A stretch of 64,000 nt of DNA, taken from contig CM036628.1 of the NCBI GenBank assembly GCA_020746105.1, positions 7,863,191 to 7,927,190 on the forward strand, written 5' to 3'. Below, in pieces: positions 29,501 through 42,200 of the stretch. A model generated the notes under the pieces. It saw only the letters and a list, made by a program, of their open reading frames with translations. It made no database searches and was not told the DNA's origin. The DNA comes from Trogon surrucura. Taxonomy: Eukaryota; Chordata; Aves; Trogoniformes; Trogonidae. Numbering within the stretch: position 1 is the stretch's first letter; the number at the start of each line of letters is the position of its first letter. The translations under genes and the position numbers were made by a program.

Positions 29501-32500
29501 ACACAATGCCACTATTCGATTTTAGTACTATTTGATGAACAGAGAAATGTAGAGAGTACTTTCATCAGGTCTCACCTTAGAAAATATCAGTATAACTTAG
29601 CGCAGCTGCTGCAGAAGGTCTTAGGATCTCAGGGGAAAAGTCTAAGTTTCAGGCCATGGACACCCAGTTACTTGTATTCCAATTTAGTTAAAAGATGCTA
29701 AAAGAGATGAACCACCAACCCCTCCCACACTTCGTAACTTCAGTATTTCTGTGACCCATCCCTGCAGTGCTCAGAAATCACAGTAAGATGTCTTTGTTCT
29801 CAATGGATTGTTGGATCAGGCTCTGAATATTTCTCATGCTTTCTCCTATTTAACTAAAGAAAACTTCGCTTCATTCCAAACACATTAAGGCTGGGCCAGA
29901 AAGTCATATTTAAACCTGAATCTATCTTCAGATTTGCACTTTGCAGAGGCTGCTGCATTAGGATTGAGAGACAGGCTTACTACCTTGAGTAAACTGAGAA
30001 TGCCAGAAATCTAAACAAACCAACCAAAACAGTCATTTCCCGTACAATACTCAGCAGCACATACAGTAGTTTTCAGCTCTTTAAAAAATAAAGAACTTTT
30101 TTCAGTTCCTGGCAGCCGTGCTAGTTCAGTTTCACAGGATATCCAAAACGAGACCAAACAGCTTCCTTCCCAAAGGATTCCTGAGCGGACAGGCAAGCTG
30201 GAAAAACTGTCTCTCGCTACTGTAATCACAGCCAGGATGTCCACCTCATTTCCCAGGGTAAAACTTAAAATACAAGTCTCCCACAAAACTTGCATTAGTC
30301 CGAACGTCACTCACTGGGACCCTTGCAGAAATTTATTTTCTTTTCAGTGGCACGCCGAGCGAAGCGTGTCCCAATACACTGCACGGCGAGAGCAGGAGGA
30401 ACCCTCTTCCTCGCAGGACTGATAACCCTCTTCCACTGCGTGACCCGTGACTTCACAGCATTGTTTCAGCACGGCCCTTCGGAGTTTCTCAAGTAAGAAT
30501 GCTGCTGCTGCTGGAAGTTTCCCGTTTCCCGTCTGCCCAGCACACATCCCCGCTGCCCTTGACAACAGCCACCCAAGCGCTTTCAGGGAGAACAGTCATA
30601 TTTTCTGGAATGATGATTATTTTTGTTTCTGGCTTTTGGACTCTCAGCTCCAGCACCAGTTGAATCCTCAATTGTGATTTTGTGCAGTAATAAATGACCA
30701 TACAGGTGTTTCCTTGTGTGAAAGATGTTCCCATCACACCATCTCCCCATGAAAGTTTTTCCTACTCTGATTTCCTTCTCTTTGCTGTATCACCAGGTAT
30801 GTCTATGCCTGGTGTCCAACTACCAACACAGTATTTGCATGCTACATGCATGTTATCTGCACACCCGTGCACAAAGGCTGGCTGGCAATTTTGCAAAATT
30901 AAGAGCAAGATGATCCATTGAAATAAATTGAATTCATGTGTTTTATATTAGTATTGCATATTACTGTTGTGCAGCCATCTGCCTAGCTCGAAGTTTTCCC
31001 CTTCCCTCCCATCTTCTGTTATGTTCTTTCTTCATTCAAAGTGGCAACCAATTAAGATGCTTTGCAAGGAGCAGTACCTATGTGTTACTAGGTCATCAGA
31101 TCCCAATGGAGTTCATGAATATCATAATGAATTTCAGCCCAGCATCTGTCTGCTCTCTGAAACAGATGCAACTATTGGGAAAAAAAAATAGCTGCTGCCT
31201 CTTCACAGGGAGACTTCTCAGGGGGGAAAAAAAAAAAAAAAAGGAAGAAAAAACCCCCAGCAAAACAAAATACAAAGATGACTGACATCGCATAATTCAG
31301 TTGCTACCACATTAAATTTATCAGTCAAAATATCATGTGGCACACACTTTCTTTGTGAAAGCAAAACAAGTTGTGGTATTTTCTGGCAGACAGGCAGAGT
31401 TTATTTGACTTTTAGAAAATCTTGCAGGCATGGTTTTGGTCTTGCCAACCAAATGCTAACTTTGGATGACTCAGACCACGGTTCCCTTTTATCCAAACCA
31501 CTGAAGTTTGGTGGTTAGCTAAGAAGGAACTGGTATCTGAATCACCCCTGTTTTGGAGGAATTGTCAGATAAAACTCTTGGGCGCAGGGTTTTGTGGGCA
31601 GGGTGTTGGTTGGGTTTGTTCATCTCTCTCTTCCCCAAAGGAAAGAAAAAAAAAAAATCAACAACTTTAAAAGTGGGGATGTACCTTATAAAATCAAATA
31701 AAAAAAAAATCAACTTTATCCTATCTTTTCAGACTTTTCAATGTAATGTGTCAGTCTGGGTACATTGTCAGTACAGTGAACAGATTTTTTCAGTTGTGTT
31801 GCAAGCCTAACCTGTGCCTCACAAAATTACACAATTTTAACCTCATCTTTAGCTACAAAAAAAAGCCTACCTCATTGCTCAAGTCCCAGCTATATATCTG
31901 CAGTTCCCAGGCCTCCTGCTTCTCCTTTTCTTAGCAGAGGAATAAAAAAGGCAAAAGAGGAACTGTAATTTATCGGTCCCCATCCAGCCCTCTGGAACAA
32001 AACCTGCCCTCTGTGACCTATTAAACATCTTCAGGGAAGTCTCCTCTATTCTCACTCCAATTTCTATTTAGTTCCAAGTTGCTTTTCATCTCAGTAGTTT
32101 TTCAACTTTGAACATTTCAAACACACTTGGATGCCCCAGCACAGTGCCTCAGCCTTTTAAATCCTCCTCTTTTCCTCAAGGGAGATGTATCCCGTCATTG
32201 GGATGTTGCCTAATTTTTTTTTCATTTTTTTTTCCTTCCGTGTATTTGTGTGTATGACGATGGGAAAGACAACGAGAAGTTCATTTAAGCCTTGAGCAAC
32301 AGAGTCCTCTTCCAACACTAACTCATGAATAAGCCTATGCCTTTCCCCGTATATCCTTGCCAGTCCTATCTAAACATTCTCTATCTTTGTATATTAATAA
32401 CCAACATAAAACTTCCAGCCAAGTTTCAATTATGTCTGTAGCACCACACTCAGCCTGGTAACAGGCAACAGGGCTCTTGGGAGGGTCTGTCAGTGTTCTC

Positions 32501-35500
32501 GCTGCGCTTTACAGCGGATCTGGGAAAGCAGTGGGGAGGTGCACCCGCCTTGATGTTGCTGCTGCACAGTGCAGCTGTCAGCTGAGGCTGTGAACATTTT
32601 AAAAATTAAATTTGACAAGTTGTTTAGTGGCTTAGGAAGAATGGGAACTCTCTGTACATGTGCCAGTCATTCACTGATACCTAGCCATGGAAGTTTTGTG
32701 GGCAAGGAGTGTGTTTGCATGGGTATGAGACCAGGTGTATTCACTGTTTTTACTGACAACCTGGAAACAAATACCAAATAATCGCTGCTTAGTTCACAGA
32801 GGGCACAAAGAGGCAATGTGACAAGTGGCACAGGGCTGCACTCTGTAGCACGCACAGCTCAGTAACCTAAACCCATTTAAAATATATCCATCTTAACAGC
32901 AGCTCGTGCCAGGTTACGCACAAGCCCAGCTTGCACAGTGAGGTGGAAGGTCTGGCTGCACCCAGCACTGCCTGGACACTTCCCAGGGCACTGGAGGTTC
33001 TCACAAACTGTACCATGCCGAGTGGATCTTCAGGAATATCTTGGTACAACGCCGTGGCAAAAGGGCTGGTGGGATCACGGCTGCACAGGCAGAGAAGGCA
33101 GACTGCGGAAGGGACTTTGCCTCCTGTATGGCTTTGCCGAGATGGATGCTGGAACAGCGGTTCCAGCGTCTTCCTGATAATGTGCAGAGCAGAAATGTTA
33201 ACAGACCTGCTGGGTTTCTCTTTCTCATGGGTCTCTCACTTTTTGGTTCCTAGGGTGAGTGAAAGAGTGCTCAGACATCCTCAAAACACAGCTGCTTTCA
33301 GCAACCTCTTAGACTGTTTCGCTAGTCCAGAGTAACTGGTGAACTAGGTGTCCTGACCGTAGCAGCTCCTGTGTCACCCAGGTAACGTGTCCCCTCAGGA
33401 GGGCTCCTGCCTGCTTTACGGTGGCCGAGTCACAGCCAAGCCCAGAACTGGCACCCCACAGCTCACCGGGGCTCAGCCTTCCAGCAGGGAGAACTGGGGA
33501 TTTAAACCAGCTTCCCTTTTCACAGCAGCTTAAGTTCTTTAAGGAGTTTAGCTCCATAAACCAATTAAGCATCTTTAAGTCCTTCAGTGCTCAAGCCTTC
33601 TCCGCGCAGTTGGCACGCTCACAGTGCTTCAGCGGACGAAAGCTGATTTCATCTAGCTGAGACCTGAGCATCTTACGAGGTCATGGGGCAGGCAATCCCG
33701 AGCAGAGCTGGCGAGTCTGGAATCCCACGCAGACCAAATCTGAGTTGCTGCACACTCGTGGCCTCGTTTCTGCAAGCAAATTCTCACAGGTTTGGAAAAG
33801 GCCAACTTCACCTTTAATTCTTTGCTTTCCAGAAGCCCCAGTTCTAGGTTATAAAGTAATAGATGGGCCATGAGCTCATAAACTTCACACGCTAAGAGTG
33901 GGAGTAAACCAGCTATTATCTGCATTTACACCTCCGCTGTGACACCGCAGGCAGATATAGCTGGTGTGTCACCCTCTCAAGCCCCATCCCAACGCCTTTC
34001 TTTTTCCTTTCCTTTGGATTAGGTAACACTAAAAGGAGGAGAACGCTAATAGTCATTTGATATTTGAATATGAAAGCTTATAACCAAGTCTCCAAAGTAC
34101 TGTTTTGGGGCTTCTTTTTTCCTTTTTCTTTTTAATAGACAGATCAGCAATATCTTGAAAGCCAGAAAACCACATAATAAAATTTTATGCAAATCTATCA
34201 CCAGCCCTCTTTGTTTCCTGTAGGATATATCCCACACAGCTAGATATATTTTTATATAAAGTATATGGATTTGCATTGTATATACATAAATTAAATTACT
34301 GCATATCTCCTAAATGCTGTAATTTTCATAGACAGCCTTTTTAAGTCAGTTAATAACCATACATCATTACGTTGTGTTAAAATACAGTTTTTAACTCCTG
34401 CACAGGAAAAACAACATGCTGCAGTAATAATGTGATTCTGTAAACAGTTGTGGATTAACGTTCAGTGACCACTGAATCTTCTCTGTGATTAAAAATCCCC
34501 GCCAGCTGCCCAATCTGCTTTTGTGAGTCAAGTCTGTGTCATTTCATAGCAATAAAAATACAGTTTGCCCACTCGAGGTCAGTCATGTGCTTATGCCTGA
34601 AAAGGAGCATTTACACGAGCGTTACGTGCAGGGCAGACCTGCTCCATTGCTCTGCAGCTGCTACTGCTGTTGCTCACTTACAAGGTCACCATCTCTGCTT
34701 CTTTTAAAACAGTGACAAATCATTCCAGAAAACACCCCCATCCACCAGCTCTGCCTGCTCAGCACCCAGGCAGTGCCCTTTGCTAGTGCCTCACCTAAGG
34801 AGGACACGACACTGAGGCACAGCCCCTGGACCCTGGAGCAGATCTGGGGGTGCTGGATCTTTGCACGGGCTTTCCATGGTAAGTCCTGTCCCAGCGAGGC
34901 ACTTGGAGCAATTCGTTACCTGAACCCAACTCATCAACAGGTCCCACTATAGATTTAACCATGAAACTCCCCAGCCTAACATCCCCCAAAACAGAAGGCT
35001 TCTTAGCAGTTCCTCCCCCCCTGCAAACACCAGTGTTTCCCACAAGCATAGATGGTATTTCACAAACTTACCTCACCTTTGATGCAAAATTCCCCCCAGG
35101 CCAAATTCCCCGAGGCCACACAGCTCCTGCTAAAGCATTTCCAGCATAACTGTACCACAGCTCAGGCTGTGCACCCCTCATCATGCAGCCAACAGCAACA
35201 CCCTGCCTCCAGCTCCAGGGGTGGGAACATACAACCACCTGCCCTGAGCTGAGCTCCCCCACCGGGCAGGCACCCAGCTACCAGCAACCCTGGCTGGTGG
35301 AGAAGGTGAACAGAAGCGTGTCTGGTTTGCACCGATCTTATATTTTTGCCTCTTTGATAAAACCTTTACATGGGCCCCTTCCTTGCAGAGACAAAGTGAG
35401 GGTGTCTTTGTGCAACCTGGGGACCCAGAGCAACTGCAGCTCTTGCTTGCGTTTCGCAACGTGCCTGATCTGCTGCAGCACAACAGGAGTCACGGCCTCG

Positions 35501-38500
35501 CACAGCAACATCCTCCACCATGGTCCATCACACTTCCTCCAAAGCTTTCCACTCCGTTAGTTTTAGGCTCCCCAGCTGTAACTCAGAGGACAGCCCTTGC
35601 CAGATGGTTTCTCTTCCACGTGTGAGCACACAGCTCCTGCACTCTGCCTGCCCTGCGCAGGAGGCTTGTGCTCGCCCTGAGCGACCGGAGCAGGAACGTG
35701 GCTCTAAACACTCTGCCGGTGGGGAGCTGCACGCCCCTTCGCCTTTGCAGACCCTGCCCTATGTTGTGGGCTGCCCACCTTCCTCCTCCACCCTCAGGCC
35801 ACCACCACAGCTGCCACAGCCTGCGTGTGGCAAGCTGTCCCCTCCACAGCCCTGGCCAGAGCCTCCTCCTTCATCCAGTCATGTTTTGCACCAGTGAGCA
35901 GCCCTCACCAACACCTTGTGCGCTCCTGTCCCAGGCTGGGATGAAGCCCAGCAGACGGCCAGGCAGCGGTAGGAGCGTAGCAGCAAGTTATTTTGTGGTT
36001 TCAGGCAGCCCAGCATTGTTCACCTTCGGCCTCGACCCTAGCTGTGCCGAGGTGTGTGGGATGCAGTGGAGGCTGGTTCACCAGCCTGGCTGTGCTGGAG
36101 AATTCCCCCAGAGCAGATTAACACCCGTGTGCTGTGCACTTTCTCTTCTTTAATCTTCTCCAAAGCCCAAGATGTTCCTTGCAGTGACTGTGAATACACA
36201 TGTAGGCACTGTGGGCACTCCCACACCTCTCCCAAGCTGCTTTATACCACCTCCTGCTTTGAAGCAGCAATAGCACTTCCGTTTTTTTCCCTAGGTGTCT
36301 TTTTCTTTAATTAAAATCCAACCAAACAAGCCAGTAAAACTTTCAGTCTAACTCTACAATACCTGAACTCTTGTTCTTTCTGCTGGACTTAAGTTACCCC
36401 ACAGAGATCAATTGTTTTCTTTCTCATCCAGACACGTCTTGCTGCTCAGCCAGATAACAATTTGCTTTACTTCTGTGTGGCTGTGTGGCTTTGTGTTTTC
36501 CCTTGACATTTCTGTGAACAATGTGACAAAGGTCGATGTTGTGTATCCCCATTCCCTTTCTCTTTTTGGCATCTTTAGACGATTTCTCCATTCTGATGCT
36601 AGCTGTTTGTCCAGTCATATTTAACCCCCTTTGTGGCCAACCTCCATTTTTCCAATGCATATGCTGGTGTTGGGTTGCCTGTTACCCTGTCCTAATTTCC
36701 CTGTTCCAGCTGTTGGGAGGATAATAACAATTTGTCTATTTTTTCTTCCTCTTTACAGTGTCCCTTTGTATTGTTTATTCTTCATCTAGACTGGGAGGGT
36801 CTGCAAGCCCTTTCATGACTATTATTTTTTCCACATGTCCAAGCTCAAACTGAGAATTAGAAAGCTTCCAGTGCTGATCCTTCCTTGGCCAGCTTTTCTA
36901 TCGCATTTTTCTTTTTAACCTATTGAGAGCATATTCTGCAGTTTTGCCTTCCCAGCTGATCAGATAGGAAACTGGGGGCAGCAGGGAGGGCTCACCAGCT
37001 CCCAGGGTATGCTGAGGCATTTTGCAGAGGCACAGGCTGGGAGAGAGGTGACTGAATTTTAATTGAGCTGAAACCTCGTGGCTGTTGGGGTCAGGAAGAA
37101 TAATTCCAGCTGCTGGGCACCGCTGACTTGACACTGCGATTTTGGTGGTCTTTCTCAGTCCAGCTGACTCTGGGAGGGTTTGGCTTGAGTGAGGGGTTTC
37201 AGCTCACTTCTTAAAATTTGGTGCAGTACTTGGTGTCTCACCCATGAAAAACTGGGAAGAGGGCAGCATGGCTTTGTACTTCAGATGGCAGACCGAAAAT
37301 AGGTCTGGTAATTCCCCTCTGTGTTAGAAGGAATCATAAGCTCTGCCAAGTCCCATCACATTAACTGGTCTAGTTACAAAAACACAGACCTTGTAACTCA
37401 TAGGTCAGTTTTGTTTTCAGCAGACGCTGTTGGATGAACAGAAGCCACAAACTTCCTTTTAAAGCCACTCAGACTAAAGAAACAAATTCTCATTCAGAGC
37501 AATCAGGTACAGATCCCTAGTAACTACACTGATATGACTTTGGCTTTTGTGTAGTACAACAGCAGAATGTCATTAATTTCTGTCCCCTGTTCTGGCAAAT
37601 TGTCATTCGTCTCCCCAAATGGATATCTCAAGCTGGAGACCTTTATTTTATCACCTTGGTGTAAAAACTCCCCACTGCCCCCTCTCTCCAAATTAGCAGT
37701 TTGTGATTTCCCTGGGGAAGTCTGTCTTGGGCGTAGCGCTATGACTTATGCTTGACTAGTATCACAAAGACTAGCCAGGGCACCAGCCCATTTTTACCTT
37801 CCAACACATACCTGAAATCATTCACCAGCTCCCTGAGTGCCTGCTCTGGAGTTAGTCACTTCCTCCACAGCCTGTAGGGAAGACAGCAAAGTTAAAGAAA
37901 TGTTGCTCTGTTCTAGCCAAGCTCACCGCTCACACGTACAAAGAATTCATCTCACTCCGCATGAAAACCACCTGGGCTGCAGGCCAGGGTCTGAATACGG
38001 CGTCATTAGAGCCTTCACCCGGTTTCTTGGTGTTACCTGGCAAACTCTTGAATTAACCACATACCATAAAATGTAATTTTTAAATGTTACGGTGAGCCTT
38101 GCTGTCCCGGTGCTGCATTTCAACCTGTCTGTAAGGAGCTTCTCCCCTCCCATAGTGGAATAATCTCGCGCAGCTCGGTGCAAAGTACGAGTTAAACATG
38201 AAATCATCGGGAAAATGGTGTCGTGTCGTGTCTGTGCAGGGTGGCTGTCGAGTCAGCAGTGACGCTCCTAGCACACGGTAAACCTGGGAAAAAGCCAAGA
38301 GGGCTGGGGCAAGGGAGGTCAGTCCAGAAGGAGGTTTCATTCCCAGCAGTGCCAGGCAAAGCCGTATGGACACGCTGATGATTATCTGTGCTTGTTTTGC
38401 TTCGGCTACTTTGTGAAAACATGGCTTCCACATCACAACTTTTAAGTACTATTTAAAAAGCTAGTAACTTGCTACAAGTTGAACTGGTCCTGAGTAGGTT

Positions 38501-39222
38501 ACCTGTGATACTTGAGTCTCACTCTGCCCTTGTAGCTTTGTCTCCAGTGCTATTCTTGTGGTTTTTGCTGGCTTAGGGAGAAATAAGTATTAAAAATTGG
38601 ACACTTTGGTGAGGTTTTGGGGCCTGGTGGACATGTGTATTGAAATGCTGTTGCATCTTCTGCTGAGGAAATGACAGCACTTGAACCCCGGTGCCCCAGA
38701 TGATGGCTTCAGATGGGCGTCCCCGTGCCACCCCTTGCACACTATATCCCTGTCCTGCCCACATCAGGCAATAATTCAGACTTAGGGCTTGCTTTAGCCT
38801 CAGTCTCTTTTCCAAGTGAAGGGAAACGCTGCCAAAGGAGAGGTCCAGGCCTGTCCCCTAGAAATTGCCCCAAGAACAGCATCTAGTGTCACAGAGAAGC
38901 GCCCGTTGGACAGAGGGTGTTTGGGGCAGTCAGTCCACGGCAGCGTGATGGGCACCGCATTTCCCTGTTGCAAGGGAGCTGCCAGTTCTGTCCTTGCAGG
39001 GCACTGTGTAAGATCAGTGTCAGCCACCTCACAGGGACACGCTGGTTTCTGCCCTTCTGCCCACTTTTCCCCAGCTCTCTTAGCAAGAGTTTGTGCTTTA
39101 CAGTCTTAATGTAAAACAACAAGGGTCAGGCTTCTAAAATCAGGAAGTTTCTCTAAGAGGCTTCTGTGCTTTTGCTATAATCGCTCTACAAGCTCCTTTG
39201 GCAATTTCTGTGACCTTATTTC

Positions 39223-39262
39223 TCAAAAAGAAAAAAAAAAGAAAAAAAAAAAGAAGAAAAGA
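39223..39262 (+). repeat. A-rich simple repeat
   Basis: About 40 bases of A with single G interruptions, AAAAAG-like, in the intergenic region. No SINE body or gene copy is attached on its left side. Confidence 0.75.
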
Positions 39263-42200
39263 CACCTCCCATCATCCCTCAAGTCCCAGTAGACCTCTCC
39301 AGCACTAAAGGAGAAGCAGAGGCTGCCAACTCTCTATCTGGAGCTCTTCTTACATGTTTGTTAACCCTCAGGGTACAATGGATGCTGAGAATTACTCTTT
39401 CGTAACATTTGTTTGGCTGCCAAAAAAGAAAAATGATTAGCAGCTCAAAGGTTGCACTGCTGTATTTTGCAAGAGAAGCCCTTGTCATGGGCTGCCTCTA
39501 TTTTGCTGACTGCGGACACGACGCCGCGATGCTCGGCTGCCCGCGGGGTGCCAGGGTGCTCTGCCCGTCAGGCTGTGCTGCTCCAGCTCTCCGTCTTGGT
39601 GCTTGTGGTGCAGTGTGGGTGTTTTCCACTGCTGCCTCGTGGATGTGTGTCCTCTCCCCCTCTCATGGACGGCAGCACCCAGATCTCAAAAAGTGGTACC
39701 CGGACCTTGCAGCCACCTAAGGCCTGATCTCGCACGTAACCCGTAAGACCATGACCAGCTTTATACTACACATAAACCACTCCTTGTCACACACACTGCT
39801 ATTTCTATGCCCTCTCCAGAGACTTCAATATATTAAAGACATGTAAGATGATGAGTTTATAAGATATAGTTCATGGTTTAAGAAAGGGATTTTGATCAGA
39901 TTGCTGAATTAATGACTACTATTATTGTTTCTTTTATTAGCCTGTTTCCTGGGGGCAGAGCTGTTCGGGTAGGATTTACCTCTCTTTGGGCCCTGGTGAG
40001 CTTAGGAATTGGCACCATAGTTTTGGAACCTCTCTCATGGGTGTCAGAGCAGGCTGCAGCGACCACAAGATGCTGACATCACTGTGCCCTAGTGGTGCCC
40101 CACCAGCTGCTGGCATGGACATGTCTTCTAGGCAGGCGGTGGTGGGCTCCAGCCCCTCATGCACTCAGCTCCTGCCTCTCTCTACCCCGAATCACCACTC
40201 TGTAGAACCTCTTAGATACACTCACCCAGCCCGACTGCTTCTGCCACGTCACTCTTCCAACAGGGCACTGGTGTTTGTATTCCACAGCTGAGAGGGTCTG
40301 CCAAGGACAAGCCAGGCTGATGGAGTTCATTAACATCTTCCTTTATTTTGCTGTCTCAGGCTCCTCTCTCCTGTTCCACAATGAAGAGGCTGCTTTGAAA
40401 TATCTGTGCACTAAGATGCACCCATACCTGCATTGGTCTAGACATTTCGCAAGGAGAAATTGTTCAGAAGGGTGACTGAAAACTTCTGGCCCTGGATTGA
40501 AGCCTTCCTGGCAGGCTGGCACTGTCACAGCACAGATGCATGCTCTGTTCATTATGCTGATGGGTTAGCAATGAAGTTTGAACTTTGTTCAGGTTTTCCC
40601 TGAGTTTGGCAGCATAGGAGCCAGAGGTCTGATCCGGGTTCAGGCTGGTTGTTAGGTACAAATTATGTCAGTCTAATTTTTTTCCCCTACTGTCTCCTGT
40701 TGCCAATAATTTGCTACAACACCGAGATTTCCTGCCATCTCGTCAGTCTGTGTCCTTCCAAAGTCACTTCACTGCCAGTGCTTAGCTTCTGTCTTCTCTC
40801 TGCTCTGAGCTGCTGATCCCACAAGGAAGCATCATGATTTGCTCTCCTGTGCCCCCCAAAACAGCTGTGATGTGACCCACTCAGGGCAGAGGCTGGGTGT
40901 GCAGATTGTAGCAATCTTTATCTGTTGGCGGAGGCAACGTGGCTGAAGATCCAGGCAGAGGCAATCTGCTGTGGAGCTGTCAGTCCAGGGAGTATCACCT
41001 ACTGGTCAGAGCTCCGAACTGGGAGGGTGGGGGCACGGCCCCAGCTCTGCCTCTGGTTTTTGGTGGGATCATGGGCAAAATGGATCCTAACCCTGTTTTT
41101 CATTTACTAAAAGGAGGATGAAAACATTTCCCCAAAAGTGTTAGGTGTTAGATTAATCGTTTCATGATGATAAAGCCTTTGATATCCTTTAATCAAAGAG
41201 CTGCTAAGGGTTTTAAAGGTTGTTATAATTTGTGGAATAGATGTTAATTTCCTGTGCACAGTCTACACAGAATATGGTGTCTCTAATGTTATTTGGGGAC
41301 TAAGTATGAAATGCTCCCTTTTATGTGCTGACAGAAGCTACCTTTAAGCCACACAAACGCACTGATTAGAGTATATTGTACTTTAAAAGCTTCTTCACAT
41401 CTCAATAGACCCGTTCTTCAGTCACCTCACAAGAGGCTAATTTACATTAAGTCTAGGCCACGTCAGGGTCTGGATCCCTCATGAAAATATGCCGTGGTAG
41501 TAAAAGCAAAGCTCCTTGTGCTCTGCTCTCTGCGCAATAATCACTAATACTCTCCTCCACATCACAAATCCCAGGACATGCTCTGAATCCCAAATAATTT
41601 GGATTTAAAAGGAAATGAGGCGCACGAGTCCTCCTTTGACAAGTTTCATTTCCACCTTGGCTTGCCTACACTTCTCCATTAGAAGAGGGCACCAGAGACC
41701 TTGCAGCTCCTTCTGTACGGTATGAGCACATCCTCCAGGCAGCACCCGGGCAAATAGTTGAGCCCAGCCTGTCACGTGGGAGCACGGTGGGTACCCCACT
41801 GCACCCTGGTGTAGCCCTGGTCATCTGCTAGCTCTGAGGGGTTCAGCAGCAGTTCTTGGTGCTCTCAGTCCAGCAAACCTCTGTGCATGCCCACGGTGGA
41901 AACTTGCAGCCGGGGAAACATTCACCACCCGCTGCTGCGCACAAAGGAAGTATTTTACAGCCTTAAAACAAATTGCAAAACTCAGCTAGTATAAAATACA
42001 TTGATTTGGTTTTGTGTTTGTCCTTAAGAGAAAAAAGATCTTGAAAACTTGTAAAGCCAATTATGCTCTATCAAAATGAATTAGAGGAGTTGTTTATAAA
42101 ATACCTACCATGAGAAGCTGGCTCGACTTGACAAACTGTATTTTTGTTATTATTATTTATTTGCTTTACTGCTTGGTCTGTAGCTGCACAATGATACGCC

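Noticed and set aside
35183-36153. Overlapping open frames of 125-161 codons in a GC-richer patch
   Set aside because: Several frames are open at once on both strands, as expected from local base composition. The translations resemble no protein family.
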